A stretch of 64,000 nucleotides of DNA from AP-15 sp963845735 (GCA_963845735.1 CAWJTR010000001.1:248001-312000), one strand, 5' to 3'. Positions 28,130-38,721 are shown, counted from the stretch's first letter. Translations and numbers: made by a program. Notes: a model not told the origin generated them from the sequence alone.

Positions 28130-30819
28130 CTAGCGCGGCTGCGCACCTGAGCGCGGACGCGGCTTCTTGGCAGCTCTGGGGCTGGCGGCCTCGTTTTTGG
28201 CTGCAACCGTTCGCCGTGAAGCAGCGCCCCGTTGTGATGCGGCGGCTGCCCTTCGTCGCTTTTGGCGGTGGCGGCCTTGGTTGCGGCCGGCTTGCCCGCC
28301 TTGCGTTGGCGCGACTTGCCTTTATCACGTCGCTCTGCAAGCAGTCGTATCGCCTCATCGAGTGCGAAAATCTCCGGATCCGCAGTTTTCGGCAACGTCG
28401 CGAAGACGCCGTCATGGCTGACATAGGGGCCGTAGCGCCCTTGATAGAGCGCCACGACGCCGCCATCGGGATGCGGTCCGAGCTCGCGCAGCGGCTGTGG
28501 CGCGTTGCGCCGCCGCTCCGCCGCCGGCTCGGCCAAGAGGACGACCGCGCGATTGGCTCCGATCGTCAACACGTCGTCATCGGGCGCCAGAGATTTGAAG
28601 GTCGTACCATGCTTGATGTAGGGGCCGAACCGCCCAATCCCGGCGGTGATCACTTGGCCGGTCTCGGGATGGCGCCCGAGCTCGCGCGGCAGCGCCAAAA
28701 GACGCAATGCGGTGTCGAGATCGACATCGGCCGGTTTGAGCGGACGGGGCAGGGCGACCCGCTTGGGCTTCGCATCCCCGTCGCCGGCGCCGAGCTGGAT
28801 GTAATGACCGAAGGGGCCTTTCTTCAACGTCACCTCCGACCCGCTCGCAGGGTCGGTCCCGAGTTCGGCATCAGCGGCGTCGGTTTCGGCCCCATCCTCG
28901 ATTGCGAGCGGGCGGGTATAGCGGCAGTTCGGATAGTTCGCGCAGCCGATAAAGGCGCCGAACTTGCCGAGCTTCAGGCTGAGCCTGCCGGCGCCGCAGA
29001 CCGGGCACAGGCGCGGGTCGCGTCCCGAGTCGTCGATCGGAAAGAAATGCCGCCCGAGATCGGCGTCGAGTGCGGTCAGAACTTGGCTGATCGTCAATTC
29101 CTTGGTGCCGTCGACCGCGGTCGAAAAATCCCGCCAGAAATTGCGCAGCAGCTCCTTCCAATCGACCCGCCCGCCGGAGACTTCATCGAGCTGGTTTTCC
29201 AGATCGGCGGTGAAATTGTATTCGACATAGCGCTCGAAGAAGTTCGTCAGAAAGGCGGTGACGAGCCGGCCCCGGTCCTCCGGCAGAAAACGCCGCTTTT
29301 CGAGCCGGACATAAGCGCGGTCCTGCAGGACCTGCAGGATCGAGGCATAGGTCGAGGGGCGGCCGATGCCGAGTTCCTCGAGCTTTTTGACCAGGCTCGC
29401 CTCGGTGTAACGCGGCGGCGGTTGAGTGAAGTGTTGGATCGGCACGACCTCGCCGCGAGCAAGGCGCTCGCTCTTGTGCATTTGCGGCAGCCTGGCGCTT
29501 TCGCCCTCCTCTTCTGCGCTGTCGTCGCGATCCTCCTGGTAGAGCGCCAGAAATCCGTCGAACAGCACGACCGAGCCAGTCGCCCGCAGACGCAGCCGCC
29601 CGCTCGAATCGGCGATGTCGACAGTGACCTGTTCGAGCAGCGCCGAAGCCATCTGGCTGGCCAATGTCCGCTTCCAGATCAGTTCGTAGAGCCGGCGCTG
29701 GTCGCGGTCGAGGTAAGCCGCGACATCGGCAGGCCTGCGGCCGAGATCGGTCGGGCGGATCGCCTCGTGCGCCTCCTGCGCATTCTTGGCTTGGCTGCGA
29801 TAAATCCGCGGCGCGTCGGGCACGTATTTCGCCCCGAATTCTTTGCCGATCAGCTGGCGAGCGGCGGCGATGGCCTCGCCTGAGATGGCGACGCCATCGG
29901 TGCGCATATAGGTGATCAGCCCGACCGTCTCACCGCCGAGATCGACCCCCTCGTAGAGCCGCTGGGCGATCTGCATCGTGCGGCTGGCCGACAGGCCGAG
30001 CTTGCGCGAAGCCTCCTGTTGCAGGGTCGAGGTTGTAAACGGCGGGAATGGGTTGCGACGGACCTGCCGGCTCTCGATCTCGGCGACCGCAAAACTCGAC
30101 GCCCGCAAGATCGCATCGGCGGCGGCGCGCGCCTTTTCCTCGGTGTCGAGATCGAAACGTTCGAGGCGCTTGCCGTCGAGATGGGTCAGGCGCGCAGTGA
30201 AGCTCTGTCCAGCCTCGGTCGTGAAGGTGACCTCGACGGTCCAATACTCGCGCGACTTGAACGCCTCGATCTCGGCTTCGCGTTCGCAGATCAGGCGCAG
30301 TGCGACGGATTGGACGCGGCCGGCCGAGCGGCTGCCCGGCAATTTGCGCCACAGTACCGGCGACAGGGTGAAGCCGACGAGGTAATCGAGCGCGCGGCGC
30401 GCCAGATAGGCGTCAACCAGCTCGCGGTCGATCTCGCGCGGGCGGCGGAACGCCTCGACGACGGCGTTCTTGGTCACCTCGTTGAAGACGACGCGCTTGA
30501 CGTCGACGTCCTTTAGCGCCCGGCGCGATTTGAGCACCTCCTGGACGTGCCACGAGATCGCCTCACCCTCACGGTCGGGATCGGTGGCGAGGAACAGGCC
30601 GTCGGCGCCCCGCATCGCCTGAACGATGTTCTTCATATGCTTTTCGGATTTGCCGTCGACCTCCCACGACATGGCGAAATCCGCGTCGGGCAGAACCGAG
30701 CCGTCTTTGGCCGGAAGGTCGCGCACATGGCCGTAACTGGCGACGACCCTGTAGTCGTTGCCGAGATATTTGTTGATGGTCTTCGCCTTTGCCGGCGATT
30801 CGACGACGACGACTTTCAT
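28130..30819 (-). CDS. topA: DNA topoisomerase I, C-terminal tail frameshifted
   Basis: TopA relaxes negative supercoils. It shows the TOPRIM start VVVESPAKAKTINKYLG, DPDREGEAISWH, the active-site Tyr region GLITYMRTDG, and a zinc ribbon CPVCGAGRLSLKLGKFGAFI...NC. Several C-terminal repeat modules follow. The frame otherwise runs on into rnr, but a one-base shift near 28250 gives the usual basic tail (AASPRAAKKPRPRSGAQPR) ending in TAG immediately before the rnr start. About 896 residues are predicted. The gene is normally essential, so the shift is probably an error. Confidence 0.93.
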
Positions 30820-30881
30820 GAGCCCGTTCGGTGGTGATCGCGCGGCGGTGATCTCACATCGTCAAGTTGTCAGGGCGATAC

Positions 30882-32075
30882 TCAGCGCAGCGAGACGAGA
30901 TTGCCGGGATGGCGCTCGACCCGCCCGGCCAGTTCCAGCTCGAGGAGGAGGGTGGCGACCGCGGAAGCTGTCAATTGGCATTGGCGCACCAGTTCGTCAA
31001 CCGCGACCGGTGTCGGCCCCAGGCTTTCGAGGATCATGTTCAGCGCGTCCTCATCGTCGGCCGGCTCTCCCGCGCCGCCCGGGGGCCAGTTCGCCGGCCA
31101 GCTTTCTTCGGCCGGCAGCGGCAGCGGTGTCAGTGGGCGCGGCGGCGGCGCGGCCCGCACCAGCGGCCCGAGTTGCGACAGCACATCCTCGGCCGTCTCG
31201 GTCAAGGTAGCGCCTCGGCGCAACAGATCATTCGCGCCGCGACAGCGCGGGTCGAGCGGCGATCCCGGCACGGCAAAAACCTCGCGGCCCTGCTCGAGCG
31301 CATAGCGCGCGGTGATCAGCGAGCCAGAGCGGGCGGCGGCTTCGACGACCAGGACGCCGAGCGCCATCCCGGAGATGATCCGGTTGCGGCGCGGGAAATG
31401 GCGGGCCTGCGGCTCGCTGCCGAGCGGCAACTCGGCGACGATCGCCCCTTGCCGGCGCAGTGCGTCGTAGAGCCCGCGATTCTCCTCGGGATAGACGATA
31501 TCGACGCCGCCGGCGACGACCGCGACAGTGCCGGTCTCGATCCCGCCCAAATGGGCAGCGGCGTCGATGCCACGGGCAAGGCCGGAGACGACGACGAGTC
31601 CGCCCTGGCCGAGGCCGGCGGCGAGTTCGCGGGCGAGACGCCGGCCGTTAGCAGAGGCATTGCGCGCGCCGACGACCGCTATCATCGGCCGATCCAGCAG
31701 CTCGACCCGTCCGAGCACGCTCAGGATCGGCGGCGCGTCTTCAATAGCGCTCAGCGCGCTCGGGTAAGCGGGTTCGCCCCAGCAGACGAGCCGCGCGCCG
31801 ATGCGATGCAGCGCGGTAAGTTCGGCCTCGATCGCCGCGCGCGTCGGCGCGGTCACCGTCTTGGCGCGCTCACTGCGCCGGGCCAGTCGAGGCAATGCCT
31901 CGAGCGCGGCCCGGGCCGAACCGAAGCGGCGCAGCATTGCGAAGAAACTGATCGGGCCGACCGATTCGGTGCGGCATAGCCGCAGCCAGTCGAGGCGCTC
32001 CTCGGGATCGAGCTCGCGCGAGGCCAAGCCGACCTCAGCTTTTCCTAAAAGAGATCCGGCTTTCCCTGCCGGCAA
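30882..32075 (-). CDS. dprA: DNA-processing protein DprA
   Basis: The 397-residue frame has an N-terminal SAM-like helical part, the Rossmann core (AVVGARNASANGRRLA, VVSGLARGIDAAAH, GGVDIVYPEEN, RRNRIISGMALGVLVVEA, GSLITARYALEQGREVFAVPG) and a C-terminal winged-helix domain. DprA loads RecA on incoming single-stranded DNA. As drawn it overlaps plsY by 41 bases; a TTG or GTG start a little downstream would shorten it. The overlap and the order plsY-dprA-topA are standard in this class. Confidence 0.93.
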   Translation of the reverse strand: MPAGKAGSLLGKAEVGLASRELDPEERLDWLRLCRTESVGPISFFAMLRRFGSARAALEALPRLARRSERAKTVTAPTRAAIEAELTALHRIGARLVCWGEPAYPSALSAIEDAPPILSVLGRVELLDRPMIAVVGARNASANGRRLARELAAGLGQGGLVVVSGLARGIDAAAHLGGIETGTVAVVAGGVDIVYPEENRGLYDALRRQGAIVAELPLGSEPQARHFPRRNRIISGMALGVLVVEAAARSGSLITARYALEQGREVFAVPGSPLDPRCRGANDLLRRGATLTETAEDVLSQLGPLVRAAPPPRPLTPLPLPAEESWPANWPPGGAGEPADDEDALNMILESLGPTPVAVDELVRQCQLTASAVATLLLELELAGRVERHPGNLVSLR

Positions 32076-32623
32076 TCAGGCGCCGGATATTGGCCTGGTG
32101 CCGCAGGATGAGCAGCAGTGCGATCGCTGCGATCAGGAGGGCCGTCGCCCGATCGGCGAGGAACGGCGCTATCGCTGCGCTGGCGACCGCGGCGATCAGC
32201 GCCGCGAGCGAGGAATAGCGGGAGTAGAAGGCGACAGCGAGCCAGATCAATCGCGGCAACGAGCGCCACCGGCCACGCCAACGCCATCAGCACGCCGAGC
32301 GCGGTCGCAACACCTTTACCGCCGCGAAAACCAAGCCACACCGGGAACATATGGCCGAGAATCGCACACAGCCCGGCGACCAGCGCCGCCTGTGGCGCCC
32401 AGCGCTGAGCAATCGCCGCCGCCGCCAACCCCTTGCCCACATCGAATAGCAGGGTCAACGCTGCCAGACCCTTGCTGCCGGTGCGCAACACGTTGGTCGC
32501 GCCGATATTGCCGGAGCCCATGCGGCGAAGGTCGCCCTGGCCGGCGAGCCTCGTCAGCACCAAGCCGAAAGGGATCGAGCCCAGCAGGTAACCGAGAATG
32601 GCGGGAGCGAGAAAAACGATCAT
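32035..32623 (-). CDS. plsY: Glycerol-3-phosphate acyltransferase PlsY, one frameshift
   Basis: PlsY transfers acyl groups from acyl-phosphate to glycerol 3-phosphate in the inner membrane. The three family motifs are present: GSIPFGL, GSGNIGATNVLRTGSKG and GHMFPVWLGFRGGKGVATALG. The frame shifts near 32250 and continues as a membrane helix segment and a basic end (ILRHQANIRRLIAGRESRI). About 195 residues are predicted, the usual size. It starts 7 bases after the corrected pyrC stop. Confidence 0.9.
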
Positions 32624-32629
32624 CGGCGC

Positions 32630-33939
32630 TCAGTCCCGGCGCTGGAAGATCGTGCGCCCGTCGACGATCGTGCGCTTCACCCGGCCCTGTACGGAGCGGC
32701 CGTCGAACGGGGCGTTTTTTGATTTCGAGCGGAACTCGTCGGTGCAGATCTGCCAAGTCTGATCCGGGTCGAACAACACCAGATCTGCGGGCGACCCGGG
32801 CGTTGAGCCGCCCGACCGGGAGGCGCAGGATGCGGGCCGCGTTCCAGCTCAGCCGCGCCATCAGTTCGAGCAGGCCGAGATGGCGGTTGTGATAAAGCTC
32901 GAGTGACAATGCCAGCAAGGTTTCGAGCCCGACGGTCCCGTAGGCGGCCGAGCTGAACGGCAGCCGCTTGGAATCCTGGTCCCACGGCGCATGGTCGCTG
33001 GCGATCGCGTCAATGGTGCCGTCGCGCAGCCCCTCGACGATGGCTCGCCGGTCTCCTTCGCTGCGCAACGGGGGCGACAGCTTGGCGAAGGTCCGATACT
33101 CGCCGATCGCGGTCTCGTTCAACACGAAATAGGGGGGCGCCGTATCGCAGGTCACCGGCAGCCCTTGCGCCTTGGCGCGCCGAATCGCCCCGACCCCGGC
33201 CGCGGTCGACAGATGGGCGGCGTGGTAGCGTGCGCCGGTGATCTCGACGAGCCTAAGGTCGCGCTCGATCATGATGATCTCGGCCGCCGGCGTGATTGCC
33301 GACAGGCCCAGCCGGGTGGCGATCTCGCCTTCGTTGACCTCGCCCGCTCCGGCAAGGCTCGGTTCTTCCGGATGTTGTAGCACCAGCAGGTCGAAGCTGC
33401 GGGCGTAGGACAATACGCGGCGCATGACGAGCGCATCGGCAACCGCCTTGACCCCGTCGGTAAAGCCGAGCGCGCCGTTGGCGGCGAGCAAGCCCATTTC
33501 GGTCAGCTGACGCCCCCCCAGCCCCTTGGTCGCCGCGGCGTAGGTGTGGACCTTGGCGAGCTTGACCTCGCGCGCCCGGCGGGCCAGGAACTCGACGACC
33601 GAAATATCGTCAACCGGCGGGTCGGTATTGGGGAGCGCGACCATCGTCGTCACCCCGCCGGCCGCTGCGGCCTGCCCGCCGCTCTCGATCGATTCCATGT
33701 GTTCGGCGCCGGGCTCGCGCAACTGCACACGCATATCGACGAGGCCGGGAGCCAGGCACAGCCCCTCGGCCATTACCGTCTCGAAATCCCCCTCGCAGGC
33801 GGAGAGAGTTCCCACCGACCGCCCGGATTCGTTCGCCCTCGACGAGCAGGTCGCCGACCGCGTCGAGCCCGCTCGCGGGATCGAGCAGCCGGGCGCCACG
33901 AATCAACACTCGGGGAGCGCCCGCCGTGGCAGCGTTCAC
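32630..33939 (-). CDS. pyrC: Dihydroorotase-like protein PyrC, probably non-catalytic, two frameshifts
   Basis: About 435 residues with the class I dihydroorotase fold (VLIRGARLLDPASGLD, PGLVDMRVQLREPGAEH, YHAAHLSTAAGVGAI, DAIASDHAPW). The metal-binding HxH expected before LREPG is replaced (RVQ), and the His after DHAP is Trp. It therefore looks like the PyrC' structural partner of class A aspartate transcarbamylase, not an active enzyme. Frames change near 33810 and 32795; the real C-terminus is GSPADLVLFDPDQTWQ ... DGRTIFQRRD. Its start overlaps the pyrB stop (ATGA), supporting complex formation. Confidence 0.88.
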
Positions 33940-34901
33940 GGCAGCGGCGGGCCGTTGCCGAGATCGCGGGTCAGGATCTCGAGGCAGGCCATGCGGACGG
34001 CGACCCCCATCTCGACCTGATGGCGGATCAGGCTGCGATCGATGTCGTCGGCGATCTCGCTGCCGATCTCGACGCCGCGGTTCATCGGCCCCGGATGCAT
34101 GATCAGCGCGTCGGGCTTGGCCGCGCGCAATTTGTCGTAGTCGAGCCCGAAGAAATGAAAATATTCACGGGTAGAGGGTACGAACGAGCCGTGCATGCGC
34201 TCGCTCTGCAGGCGCAGCATCATCACGATGTCGACATCGGCCAGTCCTTTGGCCATGTCGTGAAACACCTCGACGCCGAGCCGCTCGATCTCGGCCGGCA
34301 GCAGGGTACGCGGCGCTACCACCCGAACCTGCGCCCCCATGATATTCAGCAGCGCGATGTTCGAACGCGCGACACGGCTGTGCAGAACATCGCCGCAGAT
34401 CGCGACGGTCAGGCTGCCGAGCCGCCCCTTGCGCCGGCGGATCGTCAGCGCGTCGAGCAACGCCTGGGTCGGGTGCTCGTGGCTGCCGTCGCCGGCATTG
34501 ACGACGGAGCAGTCGACCTTTTCCGACAGCAACTGTACCGCCCCCGATTCGGGATGGCGCACCACCAGCACGTCGGGGTGCATCGCGTTCAGGGTCATCG
34601 CCGTGTCGATCAAGGTCTCGCCCTTGACCATCGAACTAACCGCCACCGCCATGTTGATGACGTCGGCGCCGAGCCTTTTGCCGGCGACCTCGAACGAGGT
34701 GCGAGTACGGGTCGAATTCTCGAAAAAGCAGTTGATTATCGTCCGCCCGCGCAACAGCGAGCGCTTTTTTTCGGCCTGTCGGTTCAGTTCGACATAGCCG
34801 TCGGCGAGGTCGAGAAACTGTTCGATCTCCGCCGGCGACAATCCCTCGATGCCGAGGAGGTGGCGGTGCCGGAACGCGGTGTCGCAAGCGGCTCCCTGCA
34901 T
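33936..34901 (-). CDS. pyrB: Aspartate carbamoyltransferase catalytic subunit
   Basis: The 321-residue enzyme joins aspartate and carbamoyl phosphate in pyrimidine synthesis. It shows the carbamoyl-phosphate loop FENSTRTRTSFEVA, AVSSMVKGETLIDT, the HEHPTQALLDALTI motif, and MHPGPMNRGVEI near the end. No regulatory subunit gene (pyrI) adjoins it. Instead it overlaps a pyrC' partner, the class A arrangement. The frame is open further upstream; the ATG at 34901 was chosen because family similarity starts just after it. Confidence 0.95.
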   Translation of the reverse strand: MQGAACDTAFRHRHLLGIEGLSPAEIEQFLDLADGYVELNRQAEKKRSLLRGRTIINCFFENSTRTRTSFEVAGKRLGADVINMAVAVSSMVKGETLIDTAMTLNAMHPDVLVVRHPESGAVQLLSEKVDCSVVNAGDGSHEHPTQALLDALTIRRRKGRLGSLTVAICGDVLHSRVARSNIALLNIMGAQVRVVAPRTLLPAEIERLGVEVFHDMAKGLADVDIVMMLRLQSERMHGSFVPSTREYFHFFGLDYDKLRAAKPDALIMHPGPMNRGVEIGSEIADDIDRSLIRHQVEMGVAVRMACLEILTRDLGNGPPLP

Positions 34902-35026
34902 GAGCCCGGGACTATAGGAGACGCGCAGTCGCCCCGCAAGGCTCGGCGAGGCCTTGTGTCCGGCCTGACGACGCGGCCGAGCGAATTGTTCCGGCGCAAT
35001 TGTTGGATCTGACCCGAACGCGCCTT

Positions 35027-35746
35027 TTACGCGGCGTCGTGAAAAATGATGCCGAGGGTGTAGCGCTCGCCGCTGCGGATCCGGCTGACGCCGTGGCGCA
35101 TGGTCACGCGATAGGCGCCGTGGGTGCCGTCGACCGGGCGATGATGCACCGGAAAGATCACCACCTCGCCCTGTCGCAATGGCACCACCTCGCCGCGCGA
35201 CTGGAGCCGCGGCCGCTGCTCGACCAATAGAAACTCGCCACCGGTAAAATCCGCGGACGGATCGCTGAGCAGCACCGTCAGCTGCAATGGGAAGACCAGG
35301 GGGCCATAAAGATCCTGGTGCAGGCAGTTGTAGTCGCCGACGCCATATTTGAGGATCAGCGGCGTCGGCCGTTCCTGGCCCGCGTGGTGGCACTCGGCGA
35401 GATAATCATCGAGCGCCGCTGGAAACTTTCCCTTTTCGCACAGCCGCTGATGCCAGCGATTGGCGATCGGCGCCAGGCGCGGGTAGATCGTACGGCGCAG
35501 CGCCGCGACCAACCCCGGCAGCGGGTAGCGAAAATATTTGTATTCGCCGCGCCCATAGGCGTGATGCTGCATGACGATCCGCCGGCGAAAGCTATCGTCG
35601 TCGCAATAAAGCCCGGCGAGTTCACGGCATTCCTCGGTGGTCAGCAGCGCCGGGACGGTGGCATAGCCGCGCTCGTCGAGCGCTGCCGCCACCGCCGGCC
35701 AATCGACTGCGGCGACGCGGTCGGCCGCCGCGTCAGGCGGCTTCAT
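35027..35746 (-). CDS. 2OG-Fe(II) oxygenase, Oxygenase-NA type, next to ada
   Basis: This 239-residue protein has the double-stranded beta-helix iron site: HxD in CLHQDLYGPLVFPLQ, and the distal His and 2-oxoglutarate Arg in RHGVSRIRSGERYTLGIIFHD. It resembles the PF09859 group, which is thought to act on damaged nucleic acid. Its ATG lies inside the last codons of ada (14-base overlap), so both are made from one message. A role in oxidative removal of alkyl damage, like AlkB, is inferred from that linkage. Confidence 0.82.
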   Translation of the reverse strand: MKPPDAAADRVAAVDWPAVAAALDERGYATVPALLTTEECRELAGLYCDDDSFRRRIVMQHHAYGRGEYKYFRYPLPGLVAALRRTIYPRLAPIANRWHQRLCEKGKFPAALDDYLAECHHAGQERPTPLILKYGVGDYNCLHQDLYGPLVFPLQLTVLLSDPSADFTGGEFLLVEQRPRLQSRGEVVPLRQGEVVIFPVHHRPVDGTHGAYRVTMRHGVSRIRSGERYTLGIIFHDAA

Positions 35747-36794
35747 CGGCCGCCGCTTGCCGCTCGCGTTCGATCAATGCGCGCTTGCGCTCCAACCCCC
35801 AGCGATACCCGGCGAGATCGCCGTCCTCGCGGATTACCCGATGGCATGGCACCAGCAACGCCAGGTTATTAGCGGCACAGGCCTGCGCCACCGCGCGGAC
35901 AGCCCTCGGCTGGCCCAATGCGCGCGCGATCTCGGAATAGGTCGCGGTCCGGCCGAGCGGGATCTTTTGCAGGGCCCGCCATACCCGCGTCTGGAACGCC
36001 GTGCCGCGGATGTCGAGCGGCAGGTCGAGCGTGTGTCCGGGCGCGGTGATGAAGCGCACGACCTGGTTGGCCCATTCGGTGAGGCTGGCATCGTCGGCGA
36101 CGACCGACGCCGCCGGGAAGCGTTCCCGCACCATTGCAGCGAGACGCTCGCGGTCATCGCCAAGCGCCGTCATGCACACCCCACGGGCGGTCGCGGCGAC
36201 CAGCGCCCAGCCGAGCGGCGTCGGTACCGTCACAAAGCGGATCGTCTCGCCGCCGCCGGAGCGACGCCGCGCCCCGGGGGTCATCCCCAGCGCCGACGGC
36301 GCCGCCTCATAGGCGCGCGAGCTCGAGCCGAACCCCGAGGCGTAGATCGCCTCGGCCACCTTCTCCCCGGCATCGAGCCTTTGAGCAAGACGGGAAAGCC
36401 GGTGGGTGCGGGCGTAGTCGCGCGGGGTGGCGCCGGTGATCTGCTTGAACACCCGGTGAAAGTGAAAGCGGCTGATCGCGGCGGCGTCGGCGAGTTCGGC
36501 CAAGCTCGGCATCGTCTCGCTGGTCCGCAGCAGCGCGCAAGCCTTCTCGATCGCCGCGATGTGGCGCGAGGCGGTCGAGGCGTCGGTCGGGCGGCAGCGC
36601 TTGCACGCCCGGAACCCAGCCGCCTCCGCCGCAGCGACCGTCTCGAAGAACACAGCGTTGGCGCGCAATGGTCGTCGCGACGCACAACCCGGCCGGCAAT
36701 AGACGCCGGTCGTCCTGACCCCATAAAAAAAACTGCCGTCGGCGCCGGCGTCGCGGCCTTCCACCGCCGCCCAGCACTTGTCGAAATCGAGCAT
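35733..36794 (-). CDS. ada: Bifunctional Ada: transcriptional activator and O6-methylguanine-DNA methyltransferase
   Basis: The 353-residue protein carries the complete Ada layout. The N-terminal zinc domain has paired cysteines (GVYCRPGCASRRP and RACKRCRPTDA). An AraC-type helix-turn-helix follows (ISRFHFHRVFKQITGATPRDY), then a C-terminal methyltransferase with the acceptor Cys in LLVPCHRVIREDGDLAGYRWG. Ada senses methyl-phosphotriesters and induces repair of alkylated DNA. The overlapping oxygenase gene downstream is its likely regulon partner. All key cysteines are present. Confidence 0.96.
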   Translation of the reverse strand: MLDFDKCWAAVEGRDAGADGSFFYGVRTTGVYCRPGCASRRPLRANAVFFETVAAAEAAGFRACKRCRPTDASTASRHIAAIEKACALLRTSETMPSLAELADAAAISRFHFHRVFKQITGATPRDYARTHRLSRLAQRLDAGEKVAEAIYASGFGSSSRAYEAAPSALGMTPGARRRSGGGETIRFVTVPTPLGWALVAATARGVCMTALGDDRERLAAMVRERFPAASVVADDASLTEWANQVVRFITAPGHTLDLPLDIRGTAFQTRVWRALQKIPLGRTATYSEIARALGQPRAVRAVAQACAANNLALLVPCHRVIREDGDLAGYRWGLERKRALIERERQAAADEAA

Positions 36795-36868
36795 CGTCGT
36801 CTCCTGCGCATCATCGATATGCGAAAGATGGCGCGGAGCTGCTTTGGGCTCTATCCGGCGATTGCTTT

Positions 36869-37825
36869 CTAATTCCTGGCGCCGACGTAACGTTTGGGCA
36901 GCATCGCGTGGATGCCTTTGTTGCCGTCCACCAGTTGGGTCACCCGCATGTCGACGGCGAGGCTGCAGAACATGTAGGCGTCCTCGCGGCCGAGGCCCAT
37001 GCGCTCACCGATCAAGATGATCATCTGGCGCAATGCGGTTTTGGCGGCATCGTCGAGGTCTTCGTCAAACCCCATCGTGATCAGATGCGTCGGCGTTTCC
37101 GCGCGGGGAAGATCGATCTTCATGTCCTTGCGCAGGGTCAGCCGGAAGGTGCCGGTCAGTGCGGTTTCGAGCGCGGTCACGCACACTTCGCCATCGCCCT
37201 GCACGCCGTGGCCGTCGCCGGCCGAGAACAAGGCGCCCGGCGTCCATACCGGCAGATGCAAGGTGGTACCGGCGGTCAATTCCTTCAGATCCATATTGCC
37301 GCCGAACTCGCGCGGCACGATCGAGGTCACCGCGCCGTAAGTCGGCGGCGGCGCCACCCCCATCACTCCAAAGAACGGAGCGAGCTCGATCTCGGCGCCC
37401 CACGGCACGGTGGCGATGCCGCGCTGGCGGTCGATCGCGGTGTGCCAGGTCCGGCGCACCGGGAAATCCTCCGGCAATGTGCCCGATAACGGTCGGATGC
37501 GGGTGTAGCCCCAATTCTGTCGGGGATCGATCGATAGGATCTCGATCGCCAGGGTGTCGCCGGGCTCCGCGCCCGCGACCGCGATCGGCCCGGTCAGGAT
37601 GTGCGCGCCGAGCTTCGGCTCCAGTCCGCGATGGATCGCGAGGTGATCGGGGAGAATGTCAAACCGGCCATCTGGCGGCAGCACGTCGGGGCCGCCCGAG
37701 ACGGCGTCGACGGTCACGGTGTCGCCCGAGGCAACATTCAGCACCGGCTTCAGCCCGGCGTCGAAATACCCCCAGTGGCAGGTCTCGGGGCTGGCCCGCA
37801 AGACATGATGCTGCGACATCGGCAA
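36869..37825 (-). CDS. Acetamidase/formamidase family protein
   Basis: This 318-residue protein matches the FmdA/AmdA amidase family (SGDTVTVDAVSGG, NWGYTRIRPLSGTLPEDF, GVAPPPTYGAVTSIVPREFGGNMD, SAGDGHGVQGDGEVCVTALE). Members hydrolyse formamide, acetamide or related short amides to ammonia and the acid. No regulator or transporter adjoins it. The start may be the ATG at 37825 or two codons downstream at 37819. The nearby downstream gene is ada, 74 bases away, with no apparent link. Confidence 0.9.
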   Translation of the reverse strand: MPMSQHHVLRASPETCHWGYFDAGLKPVLNVASGDTVTVDAVSGGPDVLPPDGRFDILPDHLAIHRGLEPKLGAHILTGPIAVAGAEPGDTLAIEILSIDPRQNWGYTRIRPLSGTLPEDFPVRRTWHTAIDRQRGIATVPWGAEIELAPFFGVMGVAPPPTYGAVTSIVPREFGGNMDLKELTAGTTLHLPVWTPGALFSAGDGHGVQGDGEVCVTALETALTGTFRLTLRKDMKIDLPRAETPTHLITMGFDEDLDDAAKTALRQMIILIGERMGLGREDAYMFCSLAVDMRVTQLVDGNKGIHAMLPKRYVGARN

Positions 37826-37908
37826 TCTCCCTGCGCTGATCGATCCGCGATCTTAAATGCAGCAGCTCCTGCTGTGCAGGCTTTTCGCTGTATCGCGTCG
37901 CCGGTTTC

Positions 37909-37969
37909 GTCATCCCTGGCGCAGGCCGGGACCTAGGGCAGAAGGGATGCCGGCCTACAGCGGCATGAC
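37909..37969. repeat. Imperfect inverted repeat of the RPE/REP type
   Basis: The two 25-base arms (37909-37933 and 37945-37969) are imperfect reverse complements, beginning GTCATCCCTGGCGCAGGCC and ending GCGGCATGAC. The layout, GTCAT...GGGA and its mirror ending in ATGAC around a short loop, matches dispersed repeats common in alphaproteobacteria. It lies in the gap between the oxygenase and formamidase genes. Confidence 0.6.
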
Positions 37970-37986
37970 AAGGGGGAGGGGCCGCG

Positions 37987-38714
37987 CTACTCGCGCCGGA
38001 AGGTGACCACCAGCACGTCGCGATAGGCCGGGAGCAGCGGATCGAGCGGCACGACCGCGGTGACGCCGTGAAAAACCCGGCTGTCGTCGACCAATGCCGA
38101 GTTCGAGCGGCTGGGTCAAGGTGAAGCTGCCGAGCGGTCGCTTTGCCGGGTCGTAGATCGTGGTCTTGCCGCTGGCTATGTTCTCGCGCCTGATCATCAG
38201 CACCAGCACCCAATCGACCCCGTCGCGGTGCATACCCTCCGGGGTCGGGTGGCCCTTTTGCCCGACTTGCGCTTCGATGCGGAACTGGTGCAGTTCGACA
38301 TGCCAGGCCTCGGGCCGGACCGCTGCCGGGGTCATTCGATCGAACAGCTCGTGGCTGGTGCGCAAGATCGCCTTGAGCGTCGGATGATCGGCGACGGCAT
38401 CGGTTACCGGTTCGAACCAACGCTCGATGCCGCCGTTCAGCGCGTTGTAATCCCTGGCTCTGATAATGCGGCTGATGCGGCTTGCGCATGATCCCCATCG
38501 GGGTCGCGCGCAAAGCGGCAAAGCGGCGGCGGCGATAGCGCCCGCCATCGGCCATATAAGTATCGACGCCGAGATCATTCCAGCTGGCGGCAAAGGATTC
38601 CCAATCGCGCAATTCGGGCTCGCCTAGCAATGCGCGCATCTGCGGCGCCCGGACAAAGGCAAAGCCGTCCTGTTCGATCGCGCCGGCAAGCTTTCCCAGC
38701 GACTCGCCCATCAC
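37987..38714 (-). CDS. 2OG-Fe dioxygenase, amino-acid-hydroxylase-like (PF10014 type), two frameshifts
   Basis: About 241 residues after repair. The iron site reads HRDGVDWV (HxD) and SRVFHGVTAVVPL (distal His), followed by RDVLVVTFRRE at the end. The conserved YNALNGGIERWFEPV and HVELHQFRIEAQVGQKGHPTPEG are also present. PF10014 enzymes include free L-isoleucine/leucine hydroxylases. The frame breaks near 38467 (one extra base after HYQS) and again near 38105. It starts 7 bases after the stop of the adjoining luciferase-like gene, suggesting an operon. The actual substrate is unknown. Confidence 0.8.
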
Positions 38715-38721
38715 CCCTCTC

